From Lamellibrachia columna (Eukaryota > Annelida > Polychaeta > Sabellida > Siboglinidae): 64,000 bases of DNA. Shown one piece after another: positions 47,973 through 59,145 of this stretch (its first letter is position 1; each line of letters opens with the position of its first letter). Below the pieces are notes generated by a model, which was given only the letters and a program-made list of their open reading frames with translations, did not search any database and was not told the origin of the DNA. The stretch spans positions 15,879,142-15,943,141 of the forward strand of contig OY759264.1 in NCBI GenBank assembly GCA_963662155.1. Reading direction: 5' to 3'. Position numbers and translations under genes: made by a program.

Positions 47973-48059
47973 CTTTGTCACCCTGATTCTTTGCCTTCTG
48001 AACAGTCAATGTTGCGCCATCTAGGCTGAGGTTGCGCATTGAAATTACTTTCTCAGCAA
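47973..48059 (-). CDS. RRM mini-exon, block B (second half of an RRM)
   Basis: 87 bases, phase 1-1, acceptor TTTTATAG and donor AAAG/GTAATC. Encodes VAEKVISMRNLSLDGATLTV (first residue completed from upstream) and QKAKNQGDK. Frame and splice sites are intact, but the flanking cassette is truncated, so expression is doubtful. Confidence 0.55.
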
Positions 48060-48099
48060 CTATAAAACAATGACGCAAATGCATTTTTATGATCACCCG

Positions 48100-48133
48100 C
48101 ATTTAGATTCTACTGAGTACATTATCTGCAACT
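48100..48133 (-). pseudogene. Stub of an RRM cassette exon
   Basis: GTTGCAGATAATGTACTCAG and a few more bases (VADNVLSRI, then stop) equal the first 29 bases of the exon at 28826. The sequence then passes directly into what is intron in block A, so an internal deletion removed most of the exon. Confidence 0.7.
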
Positions 48134-48550
48134 ACATAATTACCATACACATGCAGGTTTATAACAGCATAAATGACGTTAATATAATGACAATACATAA
48201 ATGCATATAGGCTTGGATTTGGCAACAAATGATAAAGAGAGGAGCAGGTTAACAATATATTGGCAATCACTTTCTTGTTAGAAACACATTGGCAATAACG
48301 ATTTGGGTAAAAATCTGGAAGAACATTAACATATTTCAAGATTAATTTATGTCGGGAACAAAAAAGCACAAAGTGACGCATGGATGTGCTTAAAAATACA
48401 GCAATACCTTATACAATGTCAATTTATGTTTGCTTTTTAGCAGATTCATGAGTGTTTGTAATTATTTGTCAAATCACAAGAAACTGCAGTGCAGAATTGA
48501 CTCATAATAACATGTTTCTTTCCTGGTCATGTACAATATACATTCCTAAC
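48134..48550 (-). other. Intron between exon stub and RRM exon, block B
   Basis: Matches the block A intron 30090-30586 in part (short CACTTTCTTGTTA-like repeats). Nothing coding. Confidence 0.55.
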
Positions 48551-48730
48551 CTCCAGGATGCACAAATGTCACCGTCAAGGCATTGTTGTTTCGGTCAATG
48601 GAGATCTCCTTTATTTCACCTCTACCAGATCGACGATTCTCGAAGAATGATAGAAGTGTGTTTTCTGACGTGGATGCTTTGAACCCCCGCACCACTATTG
48701 TGTCCATGACACGGGGTGGATCCATGTGTC
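48551..48730 (-). CDS. RRM first-half exon, block B
   Basis: 180 bases, phase 1-1, acceptor GGAACAAAG and donor TGGAG/GTTAGG. Encodes HMDPPRVMDTIVVRGFKAST, SENTLLSFFENRRSGRGEIK and EISIDRNNNALTVTFVHPG. The V-V-R-G-F...L-L-S-F-F-E-N-R-R-S-G-R-G pattern is beta-1 to beta-3 of the PARP14/DTX3L RRM type. It begins with a linker, not with the end of a previous RRM, so it could be the first RRM after a non-RRM head. An ATG further upstream in frame (48782) exists but is probably intronic. Confidence 0.65.
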
Positions 48731-49983
48731 CTTTGTTCCAACACAAAGAACAAAGAACGTTCATAGACAGGAATACAAACACAAAAGAAGTAGAACCAGC
48801 ACTGATATCTCTACTTCACAGTGTGGTATAACTGTGACATGCTGATTTAATTACTTGTACTTTACAGGATGAATAGGGGAAAGGGGGTAAAGTTTTCCCC
48901 TCGGCCAAAGTGGGCCCCTGCCATTATAGCTATCCTGATATGCATTACAGTAAATCAACAGTAGTAGTGAATAAAGACTCACAAGGGGAAACAAATCAAT
49001 GTGGTACATCCCAGCTAGGCGCGAATATAAAACAGTGAGCCACAAAGTTGTGTATTTGGCACTGTCTGACTAACTCCATATTTTCATAAATGGCCCGCAT
49101 ATTTAGCCATAAATGGGGTATGCAAAGGAAATGTTATATCTAGTGGAATGTGAATGTCCACTTTGGTGTGAATGCACGCGTTGAAACCAAAACAGCATCC
49201 GGCCAATATTCAATGCAAGAGGCCTTCTTGTGCCCCATGGCCGCAGTTGCTTTGCAAGTTAGGGATAATGTGGTTATACCGCAAGCATTGCTACAGTGTA
49301 CGAACATAAATTACAGAGTTTGATAATGCGAATATGTATAACTTGACCTACAGTTTAAGTCACAAACTAGTGACAATTTATTAATTAATCATCACAGCAC
49401 ATTAATCGAACCAACACCATAATTAGTATAGTAAATAGGTTCTTGTAATGTGCGGAGGTAAACTCAGACAGTAGAGATGGCGAAAGATGGGGAAGGATGG
49501 TGCAGTTTGGCAGGTGTGGCCACTGGGCACATCAGGAGTGTGCAAGGTATGTGCGTGGATCGTCTACGTGCGAGATTTGTACCAATGACTGAGTGATGTG
49601 AGACATCTTGCTAAGGGGCCCAATTTTGCATACAGTAAACAAATTGGTATCTTTTAAAAACACATTTGATATTAGTACTGATGAAGATAGAGTATCGTGA
49701 TCATGCATACACATAGTCAATATATTGGACTGGGGAATATAACATAAAAATCTGTTTTTATACAAAAATGCCACACATAGGTCAATCCATGCTTAAGGGG
49801 CTCACTTTACCATCCCTTCTCCTATATTATTGAAAAGTAATAGCTGTTGCACTTTCTCATGCGTCCAACTTCATATGTTACACAAATGATACAATTAACG
49901 TACACAAATATATTGTGGCATCATATTTTCATTAACTGTTATGCACTTTTACACAGTGCATGCTGTATGTATGTCCTACAACA

Positions 49984-50335
49984 TGTAATATACTATGCCA
50001 ATCACTGGGCAGTCATTTTGTATTGTGTTGAATTAGCTGGCATTATGGATCAATTGGGCATTTCAATAATTAGTCATGCACACTATGAGTTATTTTCTAC
50101 GTAATGCACGAAACACCAGTTGGTCATGCAAATGGCCAAAACATTGCTGAATCTTCACTGTTTTTCTTTGTAATATACTATGCCTATAACTAGAAATTCA
50201 CTTTGCAGCATGTTGAAATAGCTAGCAATATGGATCAATTAGGTATTTCAAATAATAATTAGTTATGTACACTATGAATTATTTTCTACATATGCACCAC
50301 ACACCAGTTGGTCAGCTAACCAACTTAAACTTCAT
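49984..50335. repeat. Tandem duplication, about 185-bp period
   Basis: Two diverged copies sharing TGTAATATACTATGCC, TATGGATCAATT, CACTATGA and CACCAGTTGGTCA in order. Confidence 0.85.
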
Positions 50336-50404
50336 CTAAGGCTATTTAATCTTCCTTTGTGTGTGTTGTTGATGTGGTCCCAAAATATATTGTTATTACA
50401 GAAC

Positions 50405-50437
50405 AGTATGTGTCACCCTACATGGGTGACACATACT
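50405..50437. other. Perfect 14-bp inverted repeat
   Basis: AGTATGTGTCACCC, 5-base loop TACAT, GGGTGACACATACT. Would form a stable hairpin in DNA or RNA; no gene context explains it. Confidence 0.9.
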
Positions 50438-52603
50438 AAAATGACAAAGTGGAAATAAGACACACAAGTCACACACTGCCCGTTGTCAACGTTTGAAAGT
50501 GCTGACTATTGGGGAGGGGCTAAATTGGCTTCTGCGAGCATATAAAAAATTAATCATACTGGTTGGGTGACAAATTCCAGAAAATATCTAGGCTTATCTC
50601 TCTAACCACCAACAACATAAACTCCCACTGCTAGTGCTGCCACCAAGTGATTAACAGTGAATTAATGTATAGTGCCCTATTTCCCTGGTAAATTAAACCT
50701 ACTTAAGAGTAGTTGTGCTAGAAATAAATCATGGGTAGAAATATTGTTGTTCTCATGCTAGCGTTATATTATATTAATGTGCTTATTTAACATTGACTAT
50801 AGATCTGTCATGACACATAAACTTCAGTAAAATAATGTACATTTTCGAACGAACCCCCTTTTAAGAGAAAATGTTGTTTAACTGTAAACATTTACAAAAA
50901 GCATTCCAGAAATTCCCGGCTGGTTTTGTATGCTCGAACTCCCTTTTCAAAACCCTGAGGACTGGCCTCATGTGTTCTATTGTGGATCAGATGTGTCTCA
51001 GTCAAGTTGTTGATGGGGTGGGAGCTATGGGTAACTGTGTCTCAGTCAAGTTGTTGATGGGGTGGGAGCTATAGTTAACTGTGTCTCAGTCAAGTTCTTT
51101 CAACATCTTATTTAGTATCCACTTCATGACACGTATATAGTATATGCAATGTGCTAACATGTTTTAGCGACTAAAATGTGTGGCGTATGCCATGGTGGGG
51201 ATGTATGTGTGCAAGCATGTGTCAGTGTGTGTACATTGGTAATATATAAATAATAGTCTGACTAGAACAATACTATTAAGTGAAACATACATTGATCAGA
51301 AAGTTATTTCCCACATGTCTATGTTTAATTGTCAATCTACTAGTGCTGTGCCCAGCACTCAGCCACTGGCTGCTTTCTATGTGACTCAGGCCAGTGAACA
51401 ACAGTTCCTGCTTTCTGGTCCATGTGTGCAATTGTCACAATCAAATACTGTGTTATGAAAGTATCAATTTGTTTATGGTGATGCCTTAGACTCATATGTT
51501 GGTTATCGAGACATTGACTATAGATGCGATTCAGTATATTGAAAGTGGAGTGAGGACGGATAGCCATGGGATTCAGACAATATCACATAGCAACTTTTTT
51601 AAACCAGAAAAACGGGGGTCATACAATCTGTTGCCCATGACTAAGTATGTTAATTTTGAAACTACTGGTAAAGTTACATTAATTATTAAATTGGTCCTGT
51701 CCTCTGAATTTGCACTTCATCCTTGTCTATATTTGTAGATATCACCCTACCATTTGATTGTCTTTAAAACGCACCTCCGGCAGTATAACACTGTCAGAAA
51801 AGTGTTACCTTGCTTTTGAAAATAATATCAAATTGTCAGTATGAAGTAAAATTTGAAATATCTTCTGTTAGAGCTTCCAGTTGTCACACAAAGACACACA
51901 TGACCATTTTTATTACTACAGACTCTAGTCACACAATGTTCACAGAGGTAGTTAAATGTAAATCAATTGATCAATGTAAAATATGCTTTGCAGAAATTAT
52001 TATTTACGCTATTATTATCGATTTATAGACAACATTTACTGAATCCAAAAAAACTTACATTTAATTAAAGAAATTTTTTATTTTTTGCAAAGCCACTGTT
52101 TGTACAGAATAAATGAAGCTACATACAATAAACCTTAGATCATGTTCAAACCAAGCCTTGTTTATGTAGCAGTTAGACCAAGTGATCTATGAGTAGGCAA
52201 AGTGGGAGCAGACCTTAATTGGGCAGTGGGCAAACTGGGAATCTGTCTAAGAATTAGCCGTAAACCCATAGAAGGGGAAATGGGCATGAATTGGGGCAGC
52301 TACATATTATGGTCCTCCCTGACTGGCTTAACATGGCTCTTTAGGCTACATGTAAACATATACAAAGTATTGCATTGACCTGACCATCTCAACCCTGGGG
52401 CAACTGATCTTGTCAGCTGATTCCAATTATAACCCGACCCACCAGAGTATACAGATGTCCTGCATACAATACGGATTGTTGGGGTTTTGGGAGGACTTCG
52501 GCCATATCCCATCTTAATATAGTTTGTTTCAAATGGAAAAATCATGATAAAGTACTTATGGCTGTTAAAGAGTCAAAACAATGGAAGTCCGCTTTGAACA
52601 GCA

Positions 52604-52675
52604 CCATGTGACTGGTTGGACATGTGACTGGTTGGACATGTGACTGGTTGGACATGTGACTGGTTGGACATGTGT
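52604..52675. repeat. 16-bp minisatellite
   Basis: Four copies of CATGTGACTGGTTGGA. Confidence 0.95.
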
Positions 52676-53074
52676 CTATTGCTTCTAACACACACAATGG
52701 ACTTTCATTACTTTGATTCCTCAACATGTTTAAAAATAATTAACCATGTAGTTGGTTTGATATAAATCTATTACTTCTAGCACACAAACATGGACTTCCA
52801 TTGTTCTGACTCGTCAGCAGCAGTATGTCCTTGTGTTCACATGGATGAAATCAAATGACAAATGCAGAGCGGTCAAAGAGCCAGTATGCTATATTTCTCC
52901 TATGATATTTCTTACAGTAGCTGGCAGCATTCCAACAAAACCTAGCGCATTCTGTTTGATGTAAGTATATTTCATAGCCTTATAAATGGTGCCACTCAAT
53001 TAGAATATGAATGCTACAGGTTGGTTACCTAATGACATTTTGTTTTATAGATTTGTGTGGCTTTACACATAATT

Positions 53075-53661
53075 TCAAGCAAAAAATATGGATTGTTTGT
53101 GGTCATGTTTGAGACGGGCAAACAAATCTTCAACATCATTTCTATTACCACTGATATGCACAATGCATGCATCTCCATCTACATCAACATGGACCCTGCT
53201 GGGATCAAGACCAGTGACGTAGCCAGTGCGTTCTACAAACATTCTCCAAGCTTGCTGCAGAATGTTGATATCCTGAGATGCAAATTCTCTATTCAGCACG
53301 TCCATGAAAGTTTTCGGTGCATCCTGGCTCCAAGTCTTTGCTAGGTTTTGTGCATTCTTCGTGTTGTGGGTAATTGTGCACGTCAGCTCTATACATCCAG
53401 ATATGTCACTGTACGTGCCCCATTCAACAGCAGTGGTTACATCAGCCATCTTGTCATCTAATAGTTGCTGACAGGTGTGTGACGTTGAAATGAATTTCAA
53501 CAAACGAGCATTGAACCCAGTGACTGTTACATTCTCCGGAATCCATCCACCTTACATCGATGTGTGTGGGGAAATCAGTCCGACACTGTCGTAGAATGCT
53601 GCCACGTGCAGGGTTTGATTTCCAAGAACGTGGTTCCGTATGGCAAGGATATTTCTAACAG
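53075..53661 (-). CDS. KH-like terminal exon, with an in-frame stop
   Basis: 587 bases from a TTTGCAG acceptor (phase 1) to TGA at 53075-53077. Encodes VRNILAIRNHVLGNQTLHVA (end of an RRM), AFYDSVGLISPHTSM, then TAA at 53552-53554. The same frame then goes on with GGWIPENVTVTGFNARLLKF, SDISGCIELTCTITHNTKNA, FASQDINILQQAWRMFVERT and VHVDVDGDACIVHISGNRND then VEDLFARLKHDH. The V-x-V-x-G...I-x-G and D-x-x-L-x-x-x-L patterns resemble the KH-like domains that follow RRMs in PARP14 and DTX3L. About 155 codons remain open after the stop with strong protein-like composition, so the stop looks recent, a sequencing error, or a true early end. Confidence 0.65.
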
Positions 53662-54112
53662 CTGCAAACAGTGAAACATTAAATTAAAGGTGATTTAATA
53701 CCAAGCAAGAATAAAAGTTGATGTAAAACAGATACACGTCACTTTAATGGAATTACTTTAATGTAATTATATCAGAAAGAACTTGGAAGATAAGGCATCA
53801 TTAATAACTGTACATAGCACACATGGCATACAGGATTAGACAGGTGTGGATGACATGGCGTTTCCAGTACCAACTAGGGCAGCACACATTGAACATAAAT
53901 CCATTACACTGGAGGGGTGTAAAGGAAGTGGGAGGTTGATATAGAAAATTGGTGGGAGGTTGGCCTCAATAACATGTGGGATTGATGGGAGTTGGATTGA
54001 TGGGAGGTTGGCCTCATAAACAGGTGGGAGATGGGGAGGTTGACCCCGAAAATAGGTGAGAAGCTGAGACCCACATCACACCCCCTCATTCTTTATCATT
54101 ATTGAGACTTAC
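53662..54112 (-). other. Intron with GTGGGAGGTTGG-type repeats
   Basis: About 53925-54075 is an imperfect minisatellite of ATTGGTGGGAGGTTGGCCTC-like units. Confidence 0.7.
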
Positions 54113-54346
54113 TGGCGCTGTCCGCCACTTCCACAAGTGCGTAATCTTGTTCGTGGTATACGTGTATACGAGTCACGTTGCCACCTCCAGAGCGCTTCTT
54201 GTTCTCAAAGTAAAATCCAAGCGTCTCTTCAGTCCAACTGCCAATGTTGTGAACTTGAATTCGTCGTGTCTCTGCCACCCTCTGCACACTTATCATTGTT
54301 CCCCGCAGTGGCTTTGTCACACACAACTCCCGCAGAGAGTAGAAGT
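54113..54346 (-). CDS. RRM cassette exon, third of the KH gene
   Basis: 234 bases, phase 1-1, acceptor ATGTTGTAG and donor GCCA/GTAAGT. Encodes FYSLRELCVTKPLRGTMISV, then TRRIQVHNIGSWTEETLGFY, FENKKRSGGGNVTRIHVYHE and DYALVEVADSA. The FENKKRSGGGNV loop is the hallmark of the PARP10/PARP14/DTX3L RRMs. The first 20 or so residues finish the preceding RRM. Confidence 0.82.
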
Positions 54347-54690
54347 CTACAACATGTGGCATTCACTCTTATCAACATGAAACACCACTCAAAAAAACGA
54401 ACAGTGTAGCATGCATTCATTGTTGTCTCTTTACTAGCAATGTTACTCTCTGTCAATGTTTATATAAATATTCATAATCTAATCATCAGGAGGACGGGTC
54501 CCGTGAAAGTTGTTCATGTCTCCACTGGTGTCTTCCGAATTCAGATGCAAGTTGTCTTGGATACGTTCGGCACGGTCACCCTGGTTTGATTTAACAGTGA
54601 GGTTAAGCAACACAATATAAACCACACCAAAAATAATATTCTAATTTAGCATTATTTATGATCATAATTACACTAGAACATGTTGCTTAC
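54347..54690 (-). other. Intron
   Basis: No coding signal; the frames here are shadows of the neighbouring exon. Confidence 0.7.
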
Positions 54691-54957
54691 CTGGGGAAGG
54701 GTAGCTGAAATGTAGCATTACAATTCCTGGTTGTTGAGTAAAGACCACTCGCTCTATTTCACTGTCAACGTCCTGTGTTGAGAAGAATGTCATCACGTTA
54801 TCGCAGGTACACTTTGGTGAGACTCCCGACAGGAGAAAGATATCTTCTTCGAATGGGCCTTGCACATCAGTTATACATAATGGTGGCCTCATCAGTGTAG
54901 CCCGTACTTGAACACCTTCGATGACCAGGGGTTCTTTCTGAACTACACGACTGGCAC
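54691..54957 (-). CDS. RRM cassette exon, second of the KH gene
   Basis: 267 bases, phase 1-1, acceptor TTTTACAG and donor CCCCAG/GTAAGC. Encodes ASRVVQKEPLVIEGVQVRAT (alpha-2 and beta-4), LMRPPLCITDVQ, then DIFLLSGVSPKCTCDNVMTF, FSTQDVDSEIERVVFTQQPG and IVMLHFSYPSP. The F-F-E-N-K-R-R-S-G-G loop is degenerate here (FFSTQDVDSE), so this RRM is more diverged than its neighbours. Confidence 0.78.
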
Positions 54958-55202
54958 CTGTAAAATATTGGTGAATGCAATAATTCTTGTATAGCGGAAT
55001 ATATTATCATCATGATTACTCATTGCATGACAAGACAATCATTTACGCAGTTGTTGCTGTAGATTTATGCATTCATATTCATTGTGATATATGTAGCTCT
55101 TAGTGCTGTGTCGTTGCTTATTTCCTCAAATACGATGTTGTACTATAACCTTTCAATGAAGCCTGTTCCACATCACTAAAATGTATCCATAAATGAACTC
55201 AC
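54958..55202 (-). other. Intron
   Basis: A+T-rich, no coding signal. Confidence 0.7.
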
Positions 55203-55469
55203 ATTCTGCATCCTTGAAAGTTGCGACAGCGATGCCTTCTTCTTCATCATACTCCAGGTCAGCAATTTCCCCACCGCCACTGATGCGCCGATTCTCAAAG
55301 AACAGCAGTAGACATTCCTTCGACGTATGACTTTTAATTCCTGACACTCTGACTGCCTTTGGACGGCAAGATTGACGATCAAGTCCCGCGTAGACATCAC
55401 TGAGAAGGGTGACTGTTAGTTGCGCACCATCCAGTTCCAGCTGGCCTGAACTCATCAACTTGGTGGCAC
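55203..55469 (-). CDS. RRM cassette exon, first seen of the KH gene
   Basis: 267 bases, phase 1-1, acceptor CAATCAG and donor GAAT/GTGAGT. Encodes ATKLMSSGQLELDGAQLTVT (end of an RRM), LLSDVYAGLDRQSCRPK, then AVRVSGIKSHTSKECLLLFF, ENRRISGGGEIADLEYDEEE and GIAVATFKDAE. It needs an upstream exon that supplies the first half of an RRM, which was not found between here and 56262. Relic copies of its start lie at 26604 and 47155. Confidence 0.82.
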
Positions 55470-56261
55470 CTGATTGATGTTAACAAAGCAATTAAGCAAT
55501 GTTGGTTTAATTTTGAAATAAAATTAAAAGTACTACTATTTCGTGTAAGGATTTGCAAATTCAGTACGAGTATGTTAAATACGCAAATTTGTAAATATGT
55601 AAGTTAAGAAAGTCCTTGTTGGATACCTATTGCATCTTTATACTGCTTAGCTCAAGAAGGACACAGTTAAAACATGTTTTATTTTAGTGAAACTATCAAT
55701 AAAACAACAATGAAATAATTCATTTATTAAAACACGATGCGATTAATAACAAATAAAGTTACTTTAAAGTGTTCAATATAATGCGAAAAATATGTGGAAC
55801 TGTCTCTCCAGCCTCAAATCAAAACGCTAGCTGGTACCTCCGTCCAGTTTATGATCAAATTACTATACATGTCCCCTTGAGAAATAATTTAATCCCGCCC
55901 CTCCCTGGTGGTTTATCCAGAATAACCGTTAGGAGATTTTGACAAAATGGCTTGACATTACTGAACACTAGCTATGGCCTGCCTCATAATGGCAATCATG
56001 TTACAGTTTGGTATCCTACAATGTGAAAATGTGTAGGCCTACTGTTATGTATATTATATATTCCAAATTCATGTTACCTTGAAAAAACTAAATTAATGGA
56101 TAACAATATAGTTCTTTGTCAACTGATGTTAATACAAAAACGTATGAGTGATTGCTTCATGAATAAAAATGCTGCATTATGCTGTAAATGTTACGTGATG
56201 ATCAACATAACCACTTTATTCCATCATAGTAATGGGTAGAACAACCCCTAATCTATGTTTC
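55470..56261 (-). other. Spacer or intron between the RRM exons
   Basis: No coding signal. Either the intergenic gap between TRIM copy 2 and the KH gene or a long intron. Confidence 0.55.
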
Positions 56262-56638
56262 CTAATCAAGCTCAACAGATAACCCTCTCTCCTTATCAAG
56301 TACAACAAAGCTGTTGAAGAACCCCTCAGCAAAAGATTCAGGTGCCAAAATGACATTATCCTGGGGATTCTTGAATTCCACTACAGTTGCGCCTGTATCT
56401 TCATCACAGTCGCAGGACTCCAGCTCAGTTTCTCCTGATTTGTTTTCGACAAACATTTCTATCATATCTTTCTTTGTACCAGGTTTGAATCCCGTAATCT
56501 TTACAGTCCGGCGAGATGAGTTTTCTTTGACAGTAGAAGTCGGTGCCCTGTGTCGTGCATGTCTTTGTTGGTCCTCTCTGACCTTCACAGAGGTCATATT
56601 AAAAGCAGCCTCATCTCGATGTCCACGCTTCAGCTGAT
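56262..56638 (-). CDS. TRIM copy 2, terminal RRM exon
   Basis: 377 bases from a TTAATAG acceptor (phase 1) to stop TAG at 56262-56264. The frame is open from the acceptor: QLKRGHRDEAAFNMTSVKVR, linker, RRTVKITGFKPGTKKDMIEM, FVENKSGETELESCDCDEDT, GATVVEFKNPQDNVILAPES, then FAEGFFNSFVVLDKERGLSV and ELD. It holds one complete RRM of the PARP14/DTX3L type with all strands. The upstream G of TRIM exon 4 (60564) plus AT gives Asp, so TRIM head and RRM join without a frame break. Predicted product: RING, two B-boxes, coiled coil and one RRM, about 500 residues. The LINE insertion lies in the intron between them. An independent single-RRM gene starting at an internal ATG (56597) is the alternative. 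Confidence 0.72.
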
Positions 56639-57067
56639 CTATTAATCAAAGACGTATTGTGTTACAATGATATGCAACCTAATGTCCTCATTTTCTAGTC
56701 TCAGTAAACAGTATGTCAATTATTCAGCAGTAATGGTCTATTGTATGACATGGAATAGGTCTACACACTGGATAAATGTAGTTTAATATGTTTTGATGTT
56801 CATTCGTTGTTGACATTTCATTCAAATTGGAACTTGATGCCGATGTGTGTCTCCAAGACCGTTGTTTTCTTGTGCATATCACACAGTCTACTACTTTTAT
56901 CTGGTGTCTATTCCAGGGGAAGTAAAAGTTTCCACACATGAAAGCTGGTAATTTCGATTTCTAAACTCACTATGCTACCAGTTTAGCTGTGATCAGCTGT
57001 AAAGGGAATATCTCATCAAGCAAACAAGATAAGTATGGTGTATATGCTATGTATTTCTTTCTTCATA

Positions 57068-57070
<3 letters not shown>
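56639..57070 (-). other. TRIM copy 2, intron 4 (left part)
   Basis: No coding signal. Confidence 0.6.
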
Positions 57071-57101
<31 letters not shown>

Positions 57102-59026
57102 TTAGTTCTTAATCCTCTTCGTGCGGGATCACACATAAGGCGGACACCAAAGAACGCCAATGTTGCCTGTCCATTGCAAGCTTCGTCACCTGGCCCCAAC
57201 TCCACCCGAGAGCCTTCATCTCCCGCTCTACTGATCTCCTCCACGTCTCCTTGGGTCTCCCCCTCGCTCTCTTGCCATCAGGGGTCCAGCGCATGGCCAC
57301 TCTTGGAATGGATGTCAGCGGCATTCTGCAGATGTGTCCGATCCATTTCCATCTGCGGCGTTTAACCTCGAGAGAGATGGGCTGCATACCTGTTCTTTCA
57401 TGGAGATCCGTGTTGGAGATTTTGTTCGGCCAGTAGATTCGCAGTATCTTCCTGAGGCACTTGTTTTGGAAAACTTCCAGCATCTGGCATATGCTTTTGG
57501 TAACTTTCCATGATTCCGCCGCATATAGTAGCACACTTAGGACGTTGCTCTTGAACAGGCGGATCTTTGTTCTGTTGCTGATCTTGTTTGTCTTCCAGAT
57601 ATTCTTCAGTGCCGCAAATGCCCCTCTTGCCTTTCTAATCCTTGCCTTAATCTCAGACTCCGAGTTTCCATCTGTTGACACCTTGGCTCCAAGGTAGGTG
57701 AACTCGGTCACCTCTTCAATATCCTTTCCTCCAATCGTGATGGGGTCTGTTGTTTGGCTGTTGTTTCGCAGCATCTTTGTTTTGTTTATGTTTATCTGTA
57801 GCCCAATCTTTTCGGCATTTCTTGCAAGTTCATCGCTTTTTCTTTGGATGTCACTGTAGCGGTGCGACAGAAGAGATATGTCGTCTGCATAGTCTAGATC
57901 ACCTAATGTTTCTGTGAAGGTCCATTTGATGCCGCTTTTGTCTCCTAGTGCTGTTTCCTTCATGACCCAGTCGATCCCGAGGCAGAAGAGGAAGGGGGAT
58001 AGAATGCATCCTTGTTTCACTCCGGTCTTGATTTCAAAATCTTCTGTCAGGTATTGGCCGCAAATGACCTTGGTCCTGAAATCGCCATATAGCAGTTTGA
58101 TTATGCTCACAATCTTGGGGGGGGATTCCATAGTGCCGGAGTATACGCCAGAGAGAATCTCTGTGAATGCTGTCGAAAGCCTTTTCAAAATCGACAAAGT
58201 TTGCGTAGAATGGTATGTTCCATTCCTGGCACTGCTCCAGGATCTGCCTTAAGGTAAAGATGTGGTCCCCACAGGATTTTCCTTTCCTAAAACCTGCCTG
58301 TTCTTTGCGTAAGAGTGGGTCAAGGGCTTCTGAAATTCTGTCAAGGATCACCCTGCTGAAAACTTTGCTAGTGATAGACAACAGAGTGATCCCTCTCCAG
58401 TTTTTGCAAAGGCTAAGGTCTCCTTTCTTTGGTAGTTTGACGATCAGCCCCATCTTCCAGTCGCCTGGTGTTTCTTCCGTCTCCCATATTCCTTCAAAGA
58501 TCTCTGTCAAGGCTCCCATGGTGACTTCTCCTCCAGCTTTCAACATCTCTGCACTTACAAAGTCTGCACCCGGTGCTTTCCCAGACTTCATGGTCCTGAT
58601 TGCTTTTCTCACTTCTTCAGCAGATGGTGGGTCTGTGTTGACCTTCAGGTCCTCTTTGCTTTCTGGAATTTCTGCTTGATTTCTTGGTGCTTCCTTGTTG
58701 AGGATGGTCTCGGAGTGTGTTTTCCATCTCTGGGTCTGTTTTGCTTCACAGGTGACAACATTTCCATCTGCATCTTTCATTGGAATATCAGTATTTTTAA
58801 AACCGCCAGTCAGCGTTTTGGTTATCTTGTACAGTGTGGCCATGTTCTGTGTCTGTGCTGCTGCTTCTGCTTCATCTGCCAGATTTTCGATGAAGGCTCT
58901 CTTATCTGCTCTCGTCTTCCTTTTGACTTCTTTGTCCAGTTCTGAGTATCTACTCTGCAGCTGTTCCTTCAGTCGTTGAGATTTGGCGTCGTTTAGCTTC
59001 TTTTTTTTTTTTTTTTTTTTTTTATA
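57071..59026 (-). mobile_element. 5'-truncated RTE/CR1-like LINE inserted in the TRIM copy 2 intron
   Basis: Minus-strand element from an oligo(A) boundary near 59000 to a TA tail at 57071-57100, directly after the stop of its ORF. It holds the full RT and C-terminal region but no apurinic endonuclease, so the 5' end is missing. Few lesions, so the insertion is young. Clade call (RTE-like against CR1-like) is uncertain. Confidence 0.85.
57109..58998 (-). pseudogene. LINE reverse transcriptase ORF, one frameshift
   Basis: First frame (58998 to about 58117): [100 protein letters not shown] (RT motif A). Second frame: [40 protein letters not shown] (motif B), LGDLDYADDISLLSHRYSDI (catalytic YADD), EEVTEFTYLGAKVSTDGNSE and RRRWKWIGHICRMPLTSIPR, ending IPHEED with stop TAA. 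The switch lies in a run of eight G at 58117-58124; removing one G joins HYGIPP to [11 protein letters not shown]. All catalytic aspartates are present. Confidence 0.92.
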
Positions 59027-59054
59027 TATATACATATATACATATATATGTATA

Positions 59055-59137
<83 letters not shown>
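59000..59137. repeat. Poly(T) followed by TA microsatellite
   Basis: About 28 T, interrupted ATATATACATATATG units, then about 75 bases of TA. It marks the 5' junction of the LINE. Confidence 0.96.

Positions 59138-59145
<8 letters not shown>

Larger units (their letters stand above)
48731..53074. other. No complete gene seen
   Basis: 4.3 kb of A+T-rich sequence; its left 3.5 kb belongs to block B. Holds a tandem duplication (49984-50335), a hairpin (50405-50437), a 44-bp duplication (about 50995-51095) and a 16-bp minisatellite (52604-52675). Confidence 0.6.

Noticed and set aside
48103..48381. 92-codon minus-strand frame
   Set aside because: Only its last nine codons (VADNVLSRI) derive from an RRM exon stub; the rest is intron.
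57174..58979. Plus-strand frames of 60-154 codons over the LINE
   Set aside because: Antisense shadows of the reverse transcriptase.
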